Shown: one piece after another, positions 17,538-26,466 of the stretch | How the letters are laid out: every line of letters begins with the position of its first letter | Position numbering within the stretch: position 1 is the first letter of the stretch | Source of the DNA: Shewanella fidelis ATCC BAA-318 | GTDB lineage: Bacteria; Pseudomonadota; Gammaproteobacteria; Enterobacterales; Shewanellaceae | DNA length: 64,000 nt | NCBI RefSeq assembly: GCF_000518605.1 | Contig: NZ_KI912460.1 | Coordinates: forward strand, 1 to 64,000 | Reading direction: 5' to 3' | The notes under the pieces: generated by a model | Seen by the model: the letters and a program-made list of their open reading frames with translations, nothing else | Told to the model about the DNA's origin: nothing | Databases searched by the model: none | Made by a program: the position numbers and the translations under genes

Positions 17538-17705
17538 GTGGTCAAATTGTCACAGTGGCGGGTTAGTTGCAGGCTGCAACGACAAAGCATTGTTTCAGGC
17601 GTGTTAGAGCGTCAATCAGGAGTCACACATGTTGTTGTAGGCAAAATTGAAGACATTTCTCATGAGCTTGAAAAACTGTCTGTACGCTGCTGTGATTTTC
17701 ATTAA
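17538..17705 (+). pseudogene. Decayed 3' end of an error-prone DNA polymerase gene (dnaE2/imuC)
   Basis: An open frame ending at TAA 17703-17705 reads LSQWRVSCRLQRQSIVSG, then VLERQSGVTHVVVGKIEDIS, then HELEKLSVRCCDFH. This matches the C-terminus of DnaE2 (ImuC) polymerases, which have a G-x-LQRE-G-VTHV-x-RLEDLS pattern and end in SRDFH. Only about 55 codons remain, directly downstream of the def terminator, and no dnaE2 body or imuA/imuB is present. I therefore read it as a relic left by deletion. Recognition rests on recalled family sequence, not on a search. Confidence 0.6.
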
Positions 17706-17774
17706 GTTTCTGTGCTTTGGCAGAGTTAACTTTGAGTATATACTGCCGCGCTAAGAGATCTAAGAGAACCAGTT

Positions 17775-18320
17775 GTGAAGATTATTCTGTTGACCCACGA
17801 GCGGGAAGTCACTCGCCCAACTAATACTGGCCATATCGCAGTTAACCATGCAGGTGAGCATTGCCAAAGGATTGTTTGGTCAAGGGTGAGGCCAGATCCC
17901 GCTTTACTAAAAGCATTGTCTTTGCCCGACACAGTGTTATTGTTTCCTGAAAATACTGCAGATGAGTTGAACGATACAGCTGATACCTCTGCTTCGCAGG
18001 TCGAGCAAATAAACAAACAGCCATCGGCTCTAGAAGCCATTGAGGTTGCTAATCTGCCACAAACTGTAGTGATCTTAGATGCTACATGGCAAGAAGCCCG
18101 TAAAATGTTGCGTCAGAGTGCTTATTTAAAAACAGCTAGGCGTTACTCGTTAACTGAAACGGCTAAATCTGAATTTACTTTACGGCGTAATCAAGTTGAA
18201 GGCGGGCTATGTACCGTGGAATGCATTATTGAGCTATTTAAACAAGCAGGCATGAACGATGAGGCGCAGCGGTTACATGCCGAATTCGTTCAGTTTTGTC
18301 ATTATCCTAACTCACGCTGA
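17775..18320 (+). CDS. DTW-domain tRNA-uridine aminocarboxypropyltransferase-like protein
   Basis: 181-residue DTW-domain protein, related to TapT/YfiP and TuaA, which attach a 3-amino-3-carboxypropyl group from SAM to tRNA uridine. Visible motifs: RPTNTGHIA (14-22) in the SAM-binding region, and LDATWQEARKM with the D102-A-T-W105 signature. The N-terminal cysteine-rich zinc segment common in TapT is absent: the protein starts directly at MKIILLTHE. Residues 60-92 form an Asp/Ser/Gln-rich insert. The start is GTG at 17775. It converges with the haemolysin-III-like gene, 18 bases between stops. Confidence 0.82.
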   Translation: MKIILLTHEREVTRPTNTGHIAVNHAGEHCQRIVWSRVRPDPALLKALSLPDTVLLFPENTADELNDTADTSASQVEQINKQPSALEAIEVANLPQTVVILDATWQEARKMLRQSAYLKTARRYSLTETAKSEFTLRRNQVEGGLCTVECIIELFKQAGMNDEAQRLHAEFVQFCHYPNSR

Positions 18321-18338
18321 AAAGGCTAGTAGCGCCAA

Positions 18339-19034
18339 TTAAATAACCGTTAGGTAGATACATAAAAAGTGACACACGGCACCAGCTAATACAAACAGGT
18401 GCCAAATCGCATGATTAAAGGGGATTTTCTTCGCTACGTAAAATATCACGCCTAAGCTATAAAATAACCCACCGCCTAACAGTAAATAAAATCCAACATC
18501 TGACATATTGGCAATGAGGTCGTGCATTACAGTTACGCACAGCCACCCCATAACCAGATATAGAATTAAGCTAAATACTTTAAAACGGCCAATAAACAAA
18601 GTTTTAAATAGCACTCCGCCTATGGCTAATGACCAGATGGCAATGAGTACCCAATCTGCATCACTATTTGTCAGCGTGATAAGCATTAGAGGTGTATACG
18701 TGCCTGCGATTAACAGATAAATCGCGCAATGATCGGCAATCTTTAATCTGTGCTTTAAAAGTGGTGATGTGGCACTGTGATATAGCGTTGAGCAAAGAAA
18801 TAACAAGATGAAGCTTGCGCAGTAAACAACCACACCTGTTAACTGAATAAAACTCAGGTGGTCGTATCCTTTAAATATGCACAGTAGTAGACCAATGATC
18901 CCAATGAGTACACCCAAACCATGACTAATGCTATTAGCTAGCTCTTCACGAGCACAATAGTTTGCTTTGGTGATTGTTTGACCGGCAGCTTGGGGTGATT
19001 GCTTCTCTGCTAGTACTGCTTGTTCTACTGCCAT
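18339..19034 (-). CDS. Haemolysin III / PAQR-family membrane protein (YqfA/TrhA-like)
   Basis: 231-residue integral membrane protein with seven predicted helices. REELANSISHGLGVLIGIIG is the N-terminal signature with conserved Glu, Ser and His, FLCSTLYHSA the central motif, and FNHAIWHLFVLAGAVCHFLCI the C-terminal histidine motif of the PAQR/haemolysin III family. The histidines probably bind zinc in a hydrolase-like site. In bacteria the family is linked to membrane fluidity, and the old haemolysin name is not a reliable function. The N-terminal 30 residues are a soluble extension. Confidence 0.88.
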   Translation of the reverse strand: MAVEQAVLAEKQSPQAAGQTITKANYCAREELANSISHGLGVLIGIIGLLLCIFKGYDHLSFIQLTGVVVYCASFILLFLCSTLYHSATSPLLKHRLKIADHCAIYLLIAGTYTPLMLITLTNSDADWVLIAIWSLAIGGVLFKTLFIGRFKVFSLILYLVMGWLCVTVMHDLIANMSDVGFYLLLGGGLFYSLGVIFYVAKKIPFNHAIWHLFVLAGAVCHFLCIYLTVI

Positions 19035-19292
19035 CGTATAAAAGACTTCTGGTTAGACCACAATTAGCTGCAGTGTAACAGCTTTGAATTGAAAAGCTAT
19101 AGTTTTAGCTAACAAGTGTACGCTAAAATATTTATCAATGGCTTTGTGGTAAATAGCCAGTCTTGCGGGAACTAATATAAATGAGCTTGCTCTAAATAAA
19201 ACAGCCGATAAATCTGATGATTACGGCAGATGTAACCAATAGTGAATACTGCAGTAGATGTCATAAGATAGTTAACTAGGAATTGTAAAGGG

Positions 19293-20555
19293 ATGCAGCA
19301 AGGTCAAATTAACAGGAAGTTAGGACAAGCTACAACAACGAGAAAAGTGCAAGCAAGTGCAGACATTCCTAGTCAGGCTAAGCCATTTACGGCTAGCACT
19401 ACTGATAATCAATTAGATAGTGACCTTGACGTTATCACTGTGTTTTATGGTGCCGGTCAGCGTCAGCCAAAAGATTGTGTCGCGACTGCAAGCAAATGTA
19501 TGCCGAGCGATCCTCCCTTAACAATAACCGCTGTCGATATTGCTGGCACCAATGCTAACCATTCGAACAATCATTGTGTAAGTAGCGGTTGTTTAAATAT
19601 CAGCGAGTTAACTGCAGAATCGAGTACAGCACTGTATGTAAATAGCACACATACGGATGAGATAAATGTTGCGGTTGATACGCCATTACCAGCTCATTCG
19701 AAGCCTATCCAGTTACGGCTGTTTTGGATTATGTTGCCGGTATTAGTGCTACATTCATTAGTTATCGTATTAATTAATTATTTTTGGGTTGCTCCACAAC
19801 ATCCTGATAGAAAGCAGGCGTTACCGAAGATCCGCTCTTACTTGTATGTTGCCCCCAAAAGCGTGCTAGTAAAGCCAAGTGTGACTGAAGCGCAAACGGA
19901 TATTGCGCAACAAGATAAGGAGTTGAACAACAAGCTTCAACTTATAGACAAAGTAGAGTCAGAGTCGATAAACAAAGAGACAATCAAGCCTGCCTCTGAA
20001 AAGTTAGCAGCAGTTAAGCTGCAAGTTGCAGATGAGCAGGCAACCAATGAGCAACCGCCGTTGCTTGAGGCTGAGCCTCAGCGTATTGAACAGCCAAGTT
20101 GGCAGCAACGAAAATCTAGCGCAGCTACGTATTTTGAAACTAAACCTCAAATTAATAATCAGGCAGAACAATTAGATTTTAGCTCTGTGTCTGATAGGTT
20201 TACTCAGTCATATTTACAAAAACAGCAGGCTGGAAAGTTACAGCAACTCGCCTCTGAAAGTGGCGCTGAATATACTCAAAAACGTTCATTGAGTGAGATG
20301 GATGGCGATATGCAGGAGTTGGTATTTCCGGAGGTTGATTTATATAGCAAGGTGGAAACCACAGACCATAAGTTGGATCCTAATCGAATCGTTAAAAAGG
20401 GCGATACTTGCTACAGAATCGTAAACATTGGCGATCAAATAAATCCTTATGCAGAAACCATTGGCTTTCCGTTTAACTGCGGTGAAGATAAAGTCAAACA
20501 AGCAATCAATGATGCCATTGCTAAACGCTTGCAGCAGCGCATGATAAGCCGCTAA
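19293..20555 (+). CDS. Unrecognised single-pass membrane protein
   Basis: 420 residues; I do not recognise the family. Residues 1-140 are polar and low in complexity (cytoplasmic side expected), one membrane helix lies at 143-166 (LFWIMLPVLVLHSLVIVLIN), then a long Gln/Glu/Lys-rich region (about 190-330) with coiled-coil character. The C-terminus (about 355-420) is compact, with two cysteines (GDTCYRIV and FPFNCGEDKV) that could form a disulfide in the periplasm. Topology is therefore type II. The ATG at 19293 follows AAAGGG closely, with AGGA further upstream. The thiamine operon begins about 200 bases downstream, separately promoted. Confidence 0.7.
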   Translation: MQQGQINRKLGQATTTRKVQASADIPSQAKPFTASTTDNQLDSDLDVITVFYGAGQRQPKDCVATASKCMPSDPPLTITAVDIAGTNANHSNNHCVSSGCLNISELTAESSTALYVNSTHTDEINVAVDTPLPAHSKPIQLRLFWIMLPVLVLHSLVIVLINYFWVAPQHPDRKQALPKIRSYLYVAPKSVLVKPSVTEAQTDIAQQDKELNNKLQLIDKVESESINKETIKPASEKLAAVKLQVADEQATNEQPPLLEAEPQRIEQPSWQQRKSSAATYFETKPQINNQAEQLDFSSVSDRFTQSYLQKQQAGKLQQLASESGAEYTQKRSLSEMDGDMQELVFPEVDLYSKVETTDHKLDPNRIVKKGDTCYRIVNIGDQINPYAETIGFPFNCGEDKVKQAINDAIAKRLQQRMISR

Positions 20556-20725
20556 AGCGTAATTTAAAAAGATTAAAAACTTGTATTTACCAGCAACATG
20601 GCGATTGATTAAAATTCATATGCATTGAGGCGCTTTAGCTCAAGTATTCACTTTAGTCATATACTTCAATAGCTTGTGATTAAATTACTTTGTGAGCACC
20701 TCTGGTCTAATAACTTTTTAAGTGC

Positions 20726-20755
20726 TTGTATCTCACCTGCCGATAGATCTATACT
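20726..20755 (+). promoter_or_regulatory. Sigma-70-type promoter of the thiamine operon
   Basis: TTGTAT (20726-20731) and TATACT (20750-20755) are separated by 18 bases. The predicted start near 20762 falls just before the first riboswitch helix, which supports the assignment. Confidence 0.65.
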
Positions 20756-20765
20756 GCCAGCTCAT

Positions 20766-20847
20766 CTTGTCGGAGTGCCATATGGCTGAGACCGTTAATT
20801 CGGGATCCGTTGAACCTGATCAGGTTAGAACCTGCGAAGGAAACAAG
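20766..20847 (+). promoter_or_regulatory. TPP riboswitch (THI element)
   Basis: The conserved thi-box sequence is clear: CTTGTCGGAGTGCC, then GGCTGAGACC, and CTGATCAGGTTAGAACCTGCG followed by GAAGG-AAACAAG. CTTGT (20766-20770) and ACAAG (20843-20847) close helix P1. Binding of thiamine pyrophosphate lowers expression of downstream genes. No hairpin with a T-run follows, so control may be at translation or Rho-dependent. A small hairpin CTGGTG/CACCAG at 20912-20929 lies between aptamer and thiC. Confidence 0.95.
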
Positions 20848-21004
20848 CGAAATAACTGCATAAAGTGACTTTGAAAATAACTAAAAGCAGCATTTCGGTG
20901 GTTACGTGTAACTGGTGTTTGAGCACCAGCTATATGTTCAACTTTTCAGATTCTCATTTCTCCTGACAAGCAACTTCATTTCATACAAAAAAGTGAGTTT
21001 GCTA

Positions 21005-23002
21005 ATGTCAAATCGTCGCGAAACCCGTGCCCAAGCACAACAGTTTATTGATAACCTAAAACCATTACAGCACCCTAATTCTGAGAAAATTTATCTTCAA
21101 GGCAGCCGCGCGGATCTTAAAGTGGGTATGCGCCAAATTCATCAGTCGGATACCTTGATTGGTGGTGATGAGCACAATCCTGTATTCGAAGCTAACCCAC
21201 CGCTAAAAGTGTATGACTGCGCTGGTGCATATTCTGATCCAGATGCTGAGATTGATGTACGTAAAGGCCTAGAAAAATTCCGTAAAAACTGGATTGCTGA
21301 GCGTGATGATACTGAACAATTGGCTGGTGCCAGTTCCGGTTTTACTCAGCAACGTCTTGCTGATGATGGATTAGATCATCTACGTTTTGAATCCTTACTG
21401 CCGCCACGTCGTGCAAAAGAGGGCAGAAGGGTTACCCAATTACACTACGCCCGCCAAGGTATTATTACACCTGAAATGGAATATATTGCCATTCGTGAAA
21501 ACATGGCAAGAGCTGAAGTGACAGATCCAGTGCTGACGCAAAAGGATAAAGGTGAGAGTTTTGGTGCTGCGATTGGCGAGCCAATTACCCCTGAATTCGT
21601 TAGGCAAGAAGTGGCACGTGGTCGTGCGATTATCCCGCTCAATATTAACCATCCCGAAGCTGAACCTATGATTATCGGGCGCAACTTTTTGGTTAAAGTG
21701 AATGCCAATATTGGCAATTCTGCTGTGACCTCATCGATTGAAGAGGAAGTCGAAAAGCTGGTTTGGTCGACCCGTTGGGGCGCGGACACAGTGATGGACT
21801 TGTCTACAGGTCGCTATATTCATGAGACCCGTGAATGGATTATTCGTAACTCACCAGTGCCAATTGGTACTGTGCCTATCTATCAAGCACTAGAGAAAGT
21901 CAATGGTGTTGCCGAAGATCTAAACTGGGAAACATTCCGCGATACCTTAATCGAACAAGCGGAGCAGGGCGTTGACTACTTCACCATTCATGCAGGGGTG
22001 TTGCTGCGTTACGTACCGATGACGGCTAAGCGCTTAACCGGAATTGTTTCTCGCGGTGGCTCTATCATGGCTAAGTGGTGTTTATCCCACCATAAAGAAA
22101 ACTTCCTTTACGAGAATTTTAGAGAGATCTGTGAGATCTGTGCCGCTTACGATGTATCACTATCTTTAGGTGATGGTATGCGTCCGGGGTCGATTGCTGA
22201 TGCCAATGATGAAGCGCAATTCTCTGAGCTTGAAACCTTAGGTGAGTTAGTCAAAATTGCATGGCAATACGATGTGCAAACCATCATCGAAGGCCCGGGC
22301 CATATTCCAATGAACCTTATCAAAGAGAATATGGATAAGCAGCTTGAGGCTTGTGATGAGGCGCCGTTTTATACCTTAGGCCCACAAACGACAGATATCG
22401 CTCCAGGATATGATCATTTCACTTCGGGTATTGGTGCTGCAATGATTGCTTGGTATGGCTGCGCAATGTTGTGTTATGTCACCCCTAAAGAGCACTTAGG
22501 CTTACCAAACAAAGAAGATGTTAAGCAAGGATTGATTGCCTACAAGATTGCCGCTCATGCCGGTGATGTTGCTAAAGGTCACCCAAGTGCCCAAATTCGC
22601 GATAATGCGTTATCAAAAGCACGTTTTGAGTTCCGTTGGGAAGATCAATATAACCTAGGGTTAGATCCAGAGACTGCACGAGCGTATCACGACGAGTCAC
22701 TGCCGCAAGAGTCGGCTAAAGTTGCACATTTTTGCTCTATGTGCGGCCCTAAGTTTTGCTCGATGAAAATTACCCAAGAAGTACGTGACTATGCTGCAGC
22801 GCAGGAACGGGATGCTAATCCAAACGCGATTGATATTAAATCGGCTGCGGAATATCAGTCATACATGGGCAGTGACGCTGAAAACCTCGAAACTGAGCGA
22901 GCACAGGGGATGGCCAAAATGTCTGCTGAGTTTAAAGCCAAAGGTGCAGAGTTGTACCATGAAGCCAGCCATAAGCAATCTGATGCAGTACTAGAGGATT
23001 AA
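21005..23002 (+). CDS. thiC: Phosphomethylpyrimidine synthase ThiC
   Basis: Radical SAM enzyme that converts aminoimidazole ribotide to hydroxymethylpyrimidine phosphate. I start it at ATG 21005 (665 residues, normal for the family), giving the usual MSNRRETRAQAQQF start; an in-frame extension to 20915 runs into leader sequence. The C-terminal CxxCx4C cluster motif CSMCGPKFC places cysteines at 577, 580 and 585. GDGMRPGSIADANDEAQ and EGPGHIPMN are strongly conserved. First gene of the riboswitch-controlled thi operon, 2 bases before thiDE. Confidence 0.96.
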   Translation: MSNRRETRAQAQQFIDNLKPLQHPNSEKIYLQGSRADLKVGMRQIHQSDTLIGGDEHNPVFEANPPLKVYDCAGAYSDPDAEIDVRKGLEKFRKNWIAERDDTEQLAGASSGFTQQRLADDGLDHLRFESLLPPRRAKEGRRVTQLHYARQGIITPEMEYIAIRENMARAEVTDPVLTQKDKGESFGAAIGEPITPEFVRQEVARGRAIIPLNINHPEAEPMIIGRNFLVKVNANIGNSAVTSSIEEEVEKLVWSTRWGADTVMDLSTGRYIHETREWIIRNSPVPIGTVPIYQALEKVNGVAEDLNWETFRDTLIEQAEQGVDYFTIHAGVLLRYVPMTAKRLTGIVSRGGSIMAKWCLSHHKENFLYENFREICEICAAYDVSLSLGDGMRPGSIADANDEAQFSELETLGELVKIAWQYDVQTIIEGPGHIPMNLIKENMDKQLEACDEAPFYTLGPQTTDIAPGYDHFTSGIGAAMIAWYGCAMLCYVTPKEHLGLPNKEDVKQGLIAYKIAAHAGDVAKGHPSAQIRDNALSKARFEFRWEDQYNLGLDPETARAYHDESLPQESAKVAHFCSMCGPKFCSMKITQEVRDYAAAQERDANPNAIDIKSAAEYQSYMGSDAENLETERAQGMAKMSAEFKAKGAELYHEASHKQSDAVLED

Positions 23003-23004
23003 TC

Positions 23005-24594
23005 ATGGCAAATCCAGATGCGTTATCTGTGGAGCGTCCAATTGTATGGACAATTGCTGGTTCAGATAGTGGCGGTGGTGCGGGTATTCAAGCAGATCTG
23101 GCAACGATGTCAGATCTTGATGCCCACGCTTGTAGTGTGATAACTGCGGTAACGGCGCAAAGTTCGGTTACCGTGGCATTGGTTGAGTCAGTATCGAGCA
23201 AAATGTTGTTATCACAACTTGATACCTTGGCTAGTGACTTGCCGCCAGCAGCGATAAAAATTGGTTTATTGGCCAACCAAAGTCAAATCGATTTATTAGC
23301 CGACTGGTTGGCTAAGCAGCTAGCCAATTGGTTGCAATTAGGCATTAAAGTGCCGGTTATCTTAGATCCGGTCATGGTGGCTACATGTGGCGATGCATTA
23401 GCCACTGGCGAAGGTTTAGACTTTAGCCCTTTTAAAGGCTTACTGACCTTAATCACGCCGAATGTGTGTGAATTAGCTGTGCTTGCTGCAACTGAGCTTA
23501 GCAGTGTTGAGTCATGCATTTTAGCTGCTAAAAACCTATCAGAAACCTTGAGCACATCAGTGTTAGCAAAAGGTGGCGATAACGGGCCAGCTTGGTGCCA
23601 ACAACAAGCAAATGATTTATTGGTCTGTGTCGGTGTTGACGGGATTTCTGATAAGCATCAATGGCAAAGCTTTTGGTTATCGAGTAAGCGAGTAGAAACG
23701 GCTAATAACCACGGTACCGGCTGCACATTATCTTCAGCAATTGCTGCAGTGATGGCCCATGGTTTTGTACTTAATGATGCTGTAGTCGTCGCTAAGGCTT
23801 ATGTCAATGCTGGTCTTAAGGCTAGCTATCAGGTAGGTCAGGGGCCGGGTTGTTTGGCAAGAACCGCTTGGCCACAAGATTTAGGCGAGTTTCCATACAT
23901 TAAGATGGTTAGCATATCTGAACCAAAGCCAGCTTTGCTGGAGACGATTCAGGTAAAGGCGAGTGACAAGGGTTTTAAACGGATTGATGAAGCGCTAGGG
24001 CTTTACCCTGTGGTTGCCGATCTCGATATATTGGAAACCTTACTTAAAGCTGGGGCTAAAACAATCCAGCTAAGGATTAAAGATCCTAATGCTGCTGAGC
24101 TTGAACAAAGTATTATTCAAGCGATATCCCTTGGCCGTGATTACCAAGCGCGGGTGTTTATCAATGACCATTGGCAGCTAGCGATTAAGCATCAGGCTTA
24201 TGGTGTGCATTTAGGACAAGAAGATCTTATTGCGAGTAACTTAGCTCAATTGCAAAGTGCTAACCTCGCGCTTGGTTTGTCGAGTCATAGTTACTTCGAG
24301 ATCTTATTAGCAAATCAGCACCAGCCATCATATATCGCTTTTGGTCATATTTTTCCAACCACGACTAAAGTGATGCCTTCTAAACCTCAAGGATTAGCTA
24401 AGCTTGCGCGCTACGTATCCTTGATGAAAGGGGAGTTACCTATTGTGGCAATTGGTGGCATAGATGCAACAACTCTTGCAAGCGTTAAAGCGACTCAAGT
24501 TGATGATATTGCCGTGGTGCGGGCGTTGACACAAGCAACTGATCCACAAGCCGCTTTTAAAGCGCTAAATATGGCTTGGCAGGCGGAGGTGTAA
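23005..24594 (+). CDS. thiDE: ThiD-ThiE fusion: HMP(-P) kinase and thiamine-phosphate synthase
   Basis: 529-residue bifunctional protein. Residues 1 to about 275 are ThiD (TIAGSDSGGGAGIQADL start, LDPVMVATCGDAL, NNHGTGCTLSSAIAA), which phosphorylates hydroxymethylpyrimidine to the diphosphate. Residues about 325-525 are ThiE (IQLRIKDP, VFINDHWQLA, YGVHLGQEDL, IAFGHIFPTTTK), which couples it to the thiazole phosphate. The linker is about 45 residues. Fusion ensures equal amounts of the two consecutive steps. A GGAGGT at its very end serves as SD for thiF. Confidence 0.95.
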   Translation: MANPDALSVERPIVWTIAGSDSGGGAGIQADLATMSDLDAHACSVITAVTAQSSVTVALVESVSSKMLLSQLDTLASDLPPAAIKIGLLANQSQIDLLADWLAKQLANWLQLGIKVPVILDPVMVATCGDALATGEGLDFSPFKGLLTLITPNVCELAVLAATELSSVESCILAAKNLSETLSTSVLAKGGDNGPAWCQQQANDLLVCVGVDGISDKHQWQSFWLSSKRVETANNHGTGCTLSSAIAAVMAHGFVLNDAVVVAKAYVNAGLKASYQVGQGPGCLARTAWPQDLGEFPYIKMVSISEPKPALLETIQVKASDKGFKRIDEALGLYPVVADLDILETLLKAGAKTIQLRIKDPNAAELEQSIIQAISLGRDYQARVFINDHWQLAIKHQAYGVHLGQEDLIASNLAQLQSANLALGLSSHSYFEILLANQHQPSYIAFGHIFPTTTKVMPSKPQGLAKLARYVSLMKGELPIVAIGGIDATTLASVKATQVDDIAVVRALTQATDPQAAFKALNMAWQAEV

Positions 24595-24596
24595 TT

Positions 24597-25475
24597 GTGG
24601 TAACGGAGCAACTCACCTCTACAGCAAGCGGCAATAAAGCTAACAGTGGCACTAAAGCGTTGAGCGATAGTGACTTTCTACGATACTCGCGCCAGGTGTT
24701 GTTAGCTGAAGTTGGCGAATCTGGCCAAGCCCAGTTTGCTAATGCCCATGTCATTGTTATTGGGGTTGGTGGATTAGGTAATTTGGTTGCTCAATACCTT
24801 GCAGCAGCAGGTGTCGGCAATATCACGCTGGTGGACGGTGATAAGGTTGAAGTGTCTAACTTACCTAGACAACTGTTATTTCACGATAGCGATATCGGTG
24901 TTAATAAAGCGGTTGCAGCTTCAGCTAAATTAACCAAGGCCTACACACAAGTGCGGATTAGTGCGGTTGCTGAGCACTTAACCGCGACCAGCATGCAACC
25001 ACTTTTCAAGCTTGATAGGCAATACGATGTTTTACTCGATTGCAGCGACAACTTTGAAACACGTCAGTTGGTTAACCGAATCGCTGTTAGTCAGAACATT
25101 GCTCTGGTATCGGCGTCTGCTGCTCATTTCCAAGGTCAACTTTTATGTATTGAGCAGCAGTACAAGCCTGATAGTGGCTGTTATCACTGTTTGTTTCCTG
25201 CGGATATGAAGGTCAATCAGACCTGTCAAACTATTGGGGTACTAGGCCCTATGGTTGGCACTCTTGCGTCGATGCAAAGTTTGATGGCACTGCAGTTATT
25301 GCTTGGAAATAAGCAATTAGTAGGAAATCTATATCGCTTTGATGGCAAGCAATTTAGTTGGCGACAATTAATCATTACTCGCGATGAAAGCTGCTCGGTT
25401 TGCGGTCAAGCTAGCCACTACAATGAGTGTGTGACTAGCGCAGGGACTGCAAACCAGAATCAACATGAATATTAA
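24597..25475 (+). CDS. thiF: ThiS adenylyltransferase ThiF
   Basis: About 292 residues from the GTG at 24597, chosen because GGAGGT lies 6 bases before it; an ATG at 24576 lies inside thiDE without an SD. E1-like ATP-binding fold: VIVIGVGGLGNLVAQYLAAAG (dinucleotide/ATP loop), VDGDKVEVSNLPRQ, and two zinc-binding cysteine pairs (GCYHC and SCSVCG). ThiF adenylates the C-terminal glycine of ThiS for sulfur loading. No rhodanese domain is present, so the sulfur comes from elsewhere (IscS/ThiI type). Confidence 0.93.
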   Translation: MVTEQLTSTASGNKANSGTKALSDSDFLRYSRQVLLAEVGESGQAQFANAHVIVIGVGGLGNLVAQYLAAAGVGNITLVDGDKVEVSNLPRQLLFHDSDIGVNKAVAASAKLTKAYTQVRISAVAEHLTATSMQPLFKLDRQYDVLLDCSDNFETRQLVNRIAVSQNIALVSASAAHFQGQLLCIEQQYKPDSGCYHCLFPADMKVNQTCQTIGVLGPMVGTLASMQSLMALQLLLGNKQLVGNLYRFDGKQFSWRQLIITRDESCSVCGQASHYNECVTSAGTANQNQHEY

Positions 25476-25484
25476 GGCGCTTTG

Positions 25485-25700
25485 ATGATTACAATCTTTA
25501 TTAATGATGCAATGAAACAGGTTGAACAAGGGGCGAGTTTAACCAAGGTTCTTGAACAATACAGTTTAGAAAACGATATTCAGCTCGCTGCTATTGCCGT
25601 GGCGATAAACAATTGTGTTGCGCCAAGAGCTACTTGGCATACAACTCAATGTCAAGCGAACGATAAGTTAGAGCTGTTTTCAGTGGTAGCCGGAGGCTAA
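25485..25700 (+). CDS. thiS: Sulfur carrier protein ThiS
   Basis: 71-residue ubiquitin-like sulfur carrier ending in the required Gly-Gly (SVVAGG), which is adenylated by ThiF and converted to a thiocarboxylate. ATG 25485 is preceded by AAGG (7 bases); an upstream in-frame TTG adds one residue only. It lies between thiF and thiG, 1 base before thiG. Confidence 0.93.
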   Translation: MITIFINDAMKQVEQGASLTKVLEQYSLENDIQLAAIAVAINNCVAPRATWHTTQCQANDKLELFSVVAGG

Positions 25701-25701
25701 T

Positions 25702-26466
25702 ATGTTAACCATAGCAGATCATCAATTTCAGTCACGTTTGTTTACCGGTACTGGCAAATTTGCACAATCAGATCTCATGTTAGCCGCGATAGCGGCATCT
25801 GAGTCACAACTAGTGACTTTGGCGGTAAAGCGCCTCGATTTAAATACCGGCAGCGACAATATATTGCAGCCACTGCGTGATAGTGGGGTTAAGTTACTGC
25901 CCAATACCGCTGGTGCAAGAAACGTTAAGGAAGCGATTTTTGCTGCCCATCTCGCTAAAGAGATGCTAGGTACAAATTGGGTTAAGCTAGAAATTCATCC
26001 CGACCCTAAGTATTTAATGCCTGATCCCATTGAAACACTGGAGGCCGCGCGAATTTTATGTGAGCAAGGCTATGTGGTACTGCCTTATGTGCATGCTGAT
26101 CCTGTGCTATGCCGTCGCCTTGAAGAGGTTGGCTGCGCAGCGGTGATGCCGCTAGGAAGCCCTATTGGATCAAATCAGGGTTTAGCGACTGAAACATTTT
26201 TAAAAATTATCATCGAACAAGCCAATGTGCCTGTGATTGTCGATGCGGGTATTGGTGCGCCGTCACAAGCGACTCATGCAATGGAGCTTGGCGCTGATGC
26301 TGTGCTAGTCAACACTGCAATCGCTAGCAGCGCAGATCCAGTTGCTATGGGGCATTGTTTTGCACAAGCGGTCAATACGGGTAGACAAGCCTATCTTGCT
26401 GGTTTAGGTGCAGTGAGTCATCAAGCGCACAATACTAGCCCATTAACGGGTTTTCTAAATGAATAA
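25702..26466 (+). CDS. thiG: Thiazole synthase ThiG
   Basis: 254-residue TIM-barrel enzyme that assembles the thiazole phosphate from deoxyxylulose phosphate, dehydroglycine and ThiS-thiocarboxylate. The lysine in LAVKRLDLN is the Schiff-base residue; VKLEIHPDPKYLMPDP, MPLGSPIGSNQG and VDAGIGAPSQATHAMELG are family motifs. Its 3' end overlaps thiH by 8 bases, consistent with the ThiG-ThiH complex. Confidence 0.95.
   Translation: MLTIADHQFQSRLFTGTGKFAQSDLMLAAIAASESQLVTLAVKRLDLNTGSDNILQPLRDSGVKLLPNTAGARNVKEAIFAAHLAKEMLGTNWVKLEIHPDPKYLMPDPIETLEAARILCEQGYVVLPYVHADPVLCRRLEEVGCAAVMPLGSPIGSNQGLATETFLKIIIEQANVPVIVDAGIGAPSQATHAMELGADAVLVNTAIASSADPVAMGHCFAQAVNTGRQAYLAGLGAVSHQAHNTSPLTGFLNE

Noticed and set aside
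17566..17580. Palindrome GTTGCAGGCTGCAAC as an operator
   Set aside because: It falls inside the dnaE2 relic reading frame and is better explained as former coding sequence.
20915..21004. N-terminal extension of thiC to 20915
   Set aside because: The extension lies in the riboswitch leader; the family start MSNRRETRAQ at 21005 is standard.
24576..24596. ATG start of thiF inside thiDE
   Set aside because: The GTG at 24597 has a near-perfect SD at correct distance; the ATG has none.
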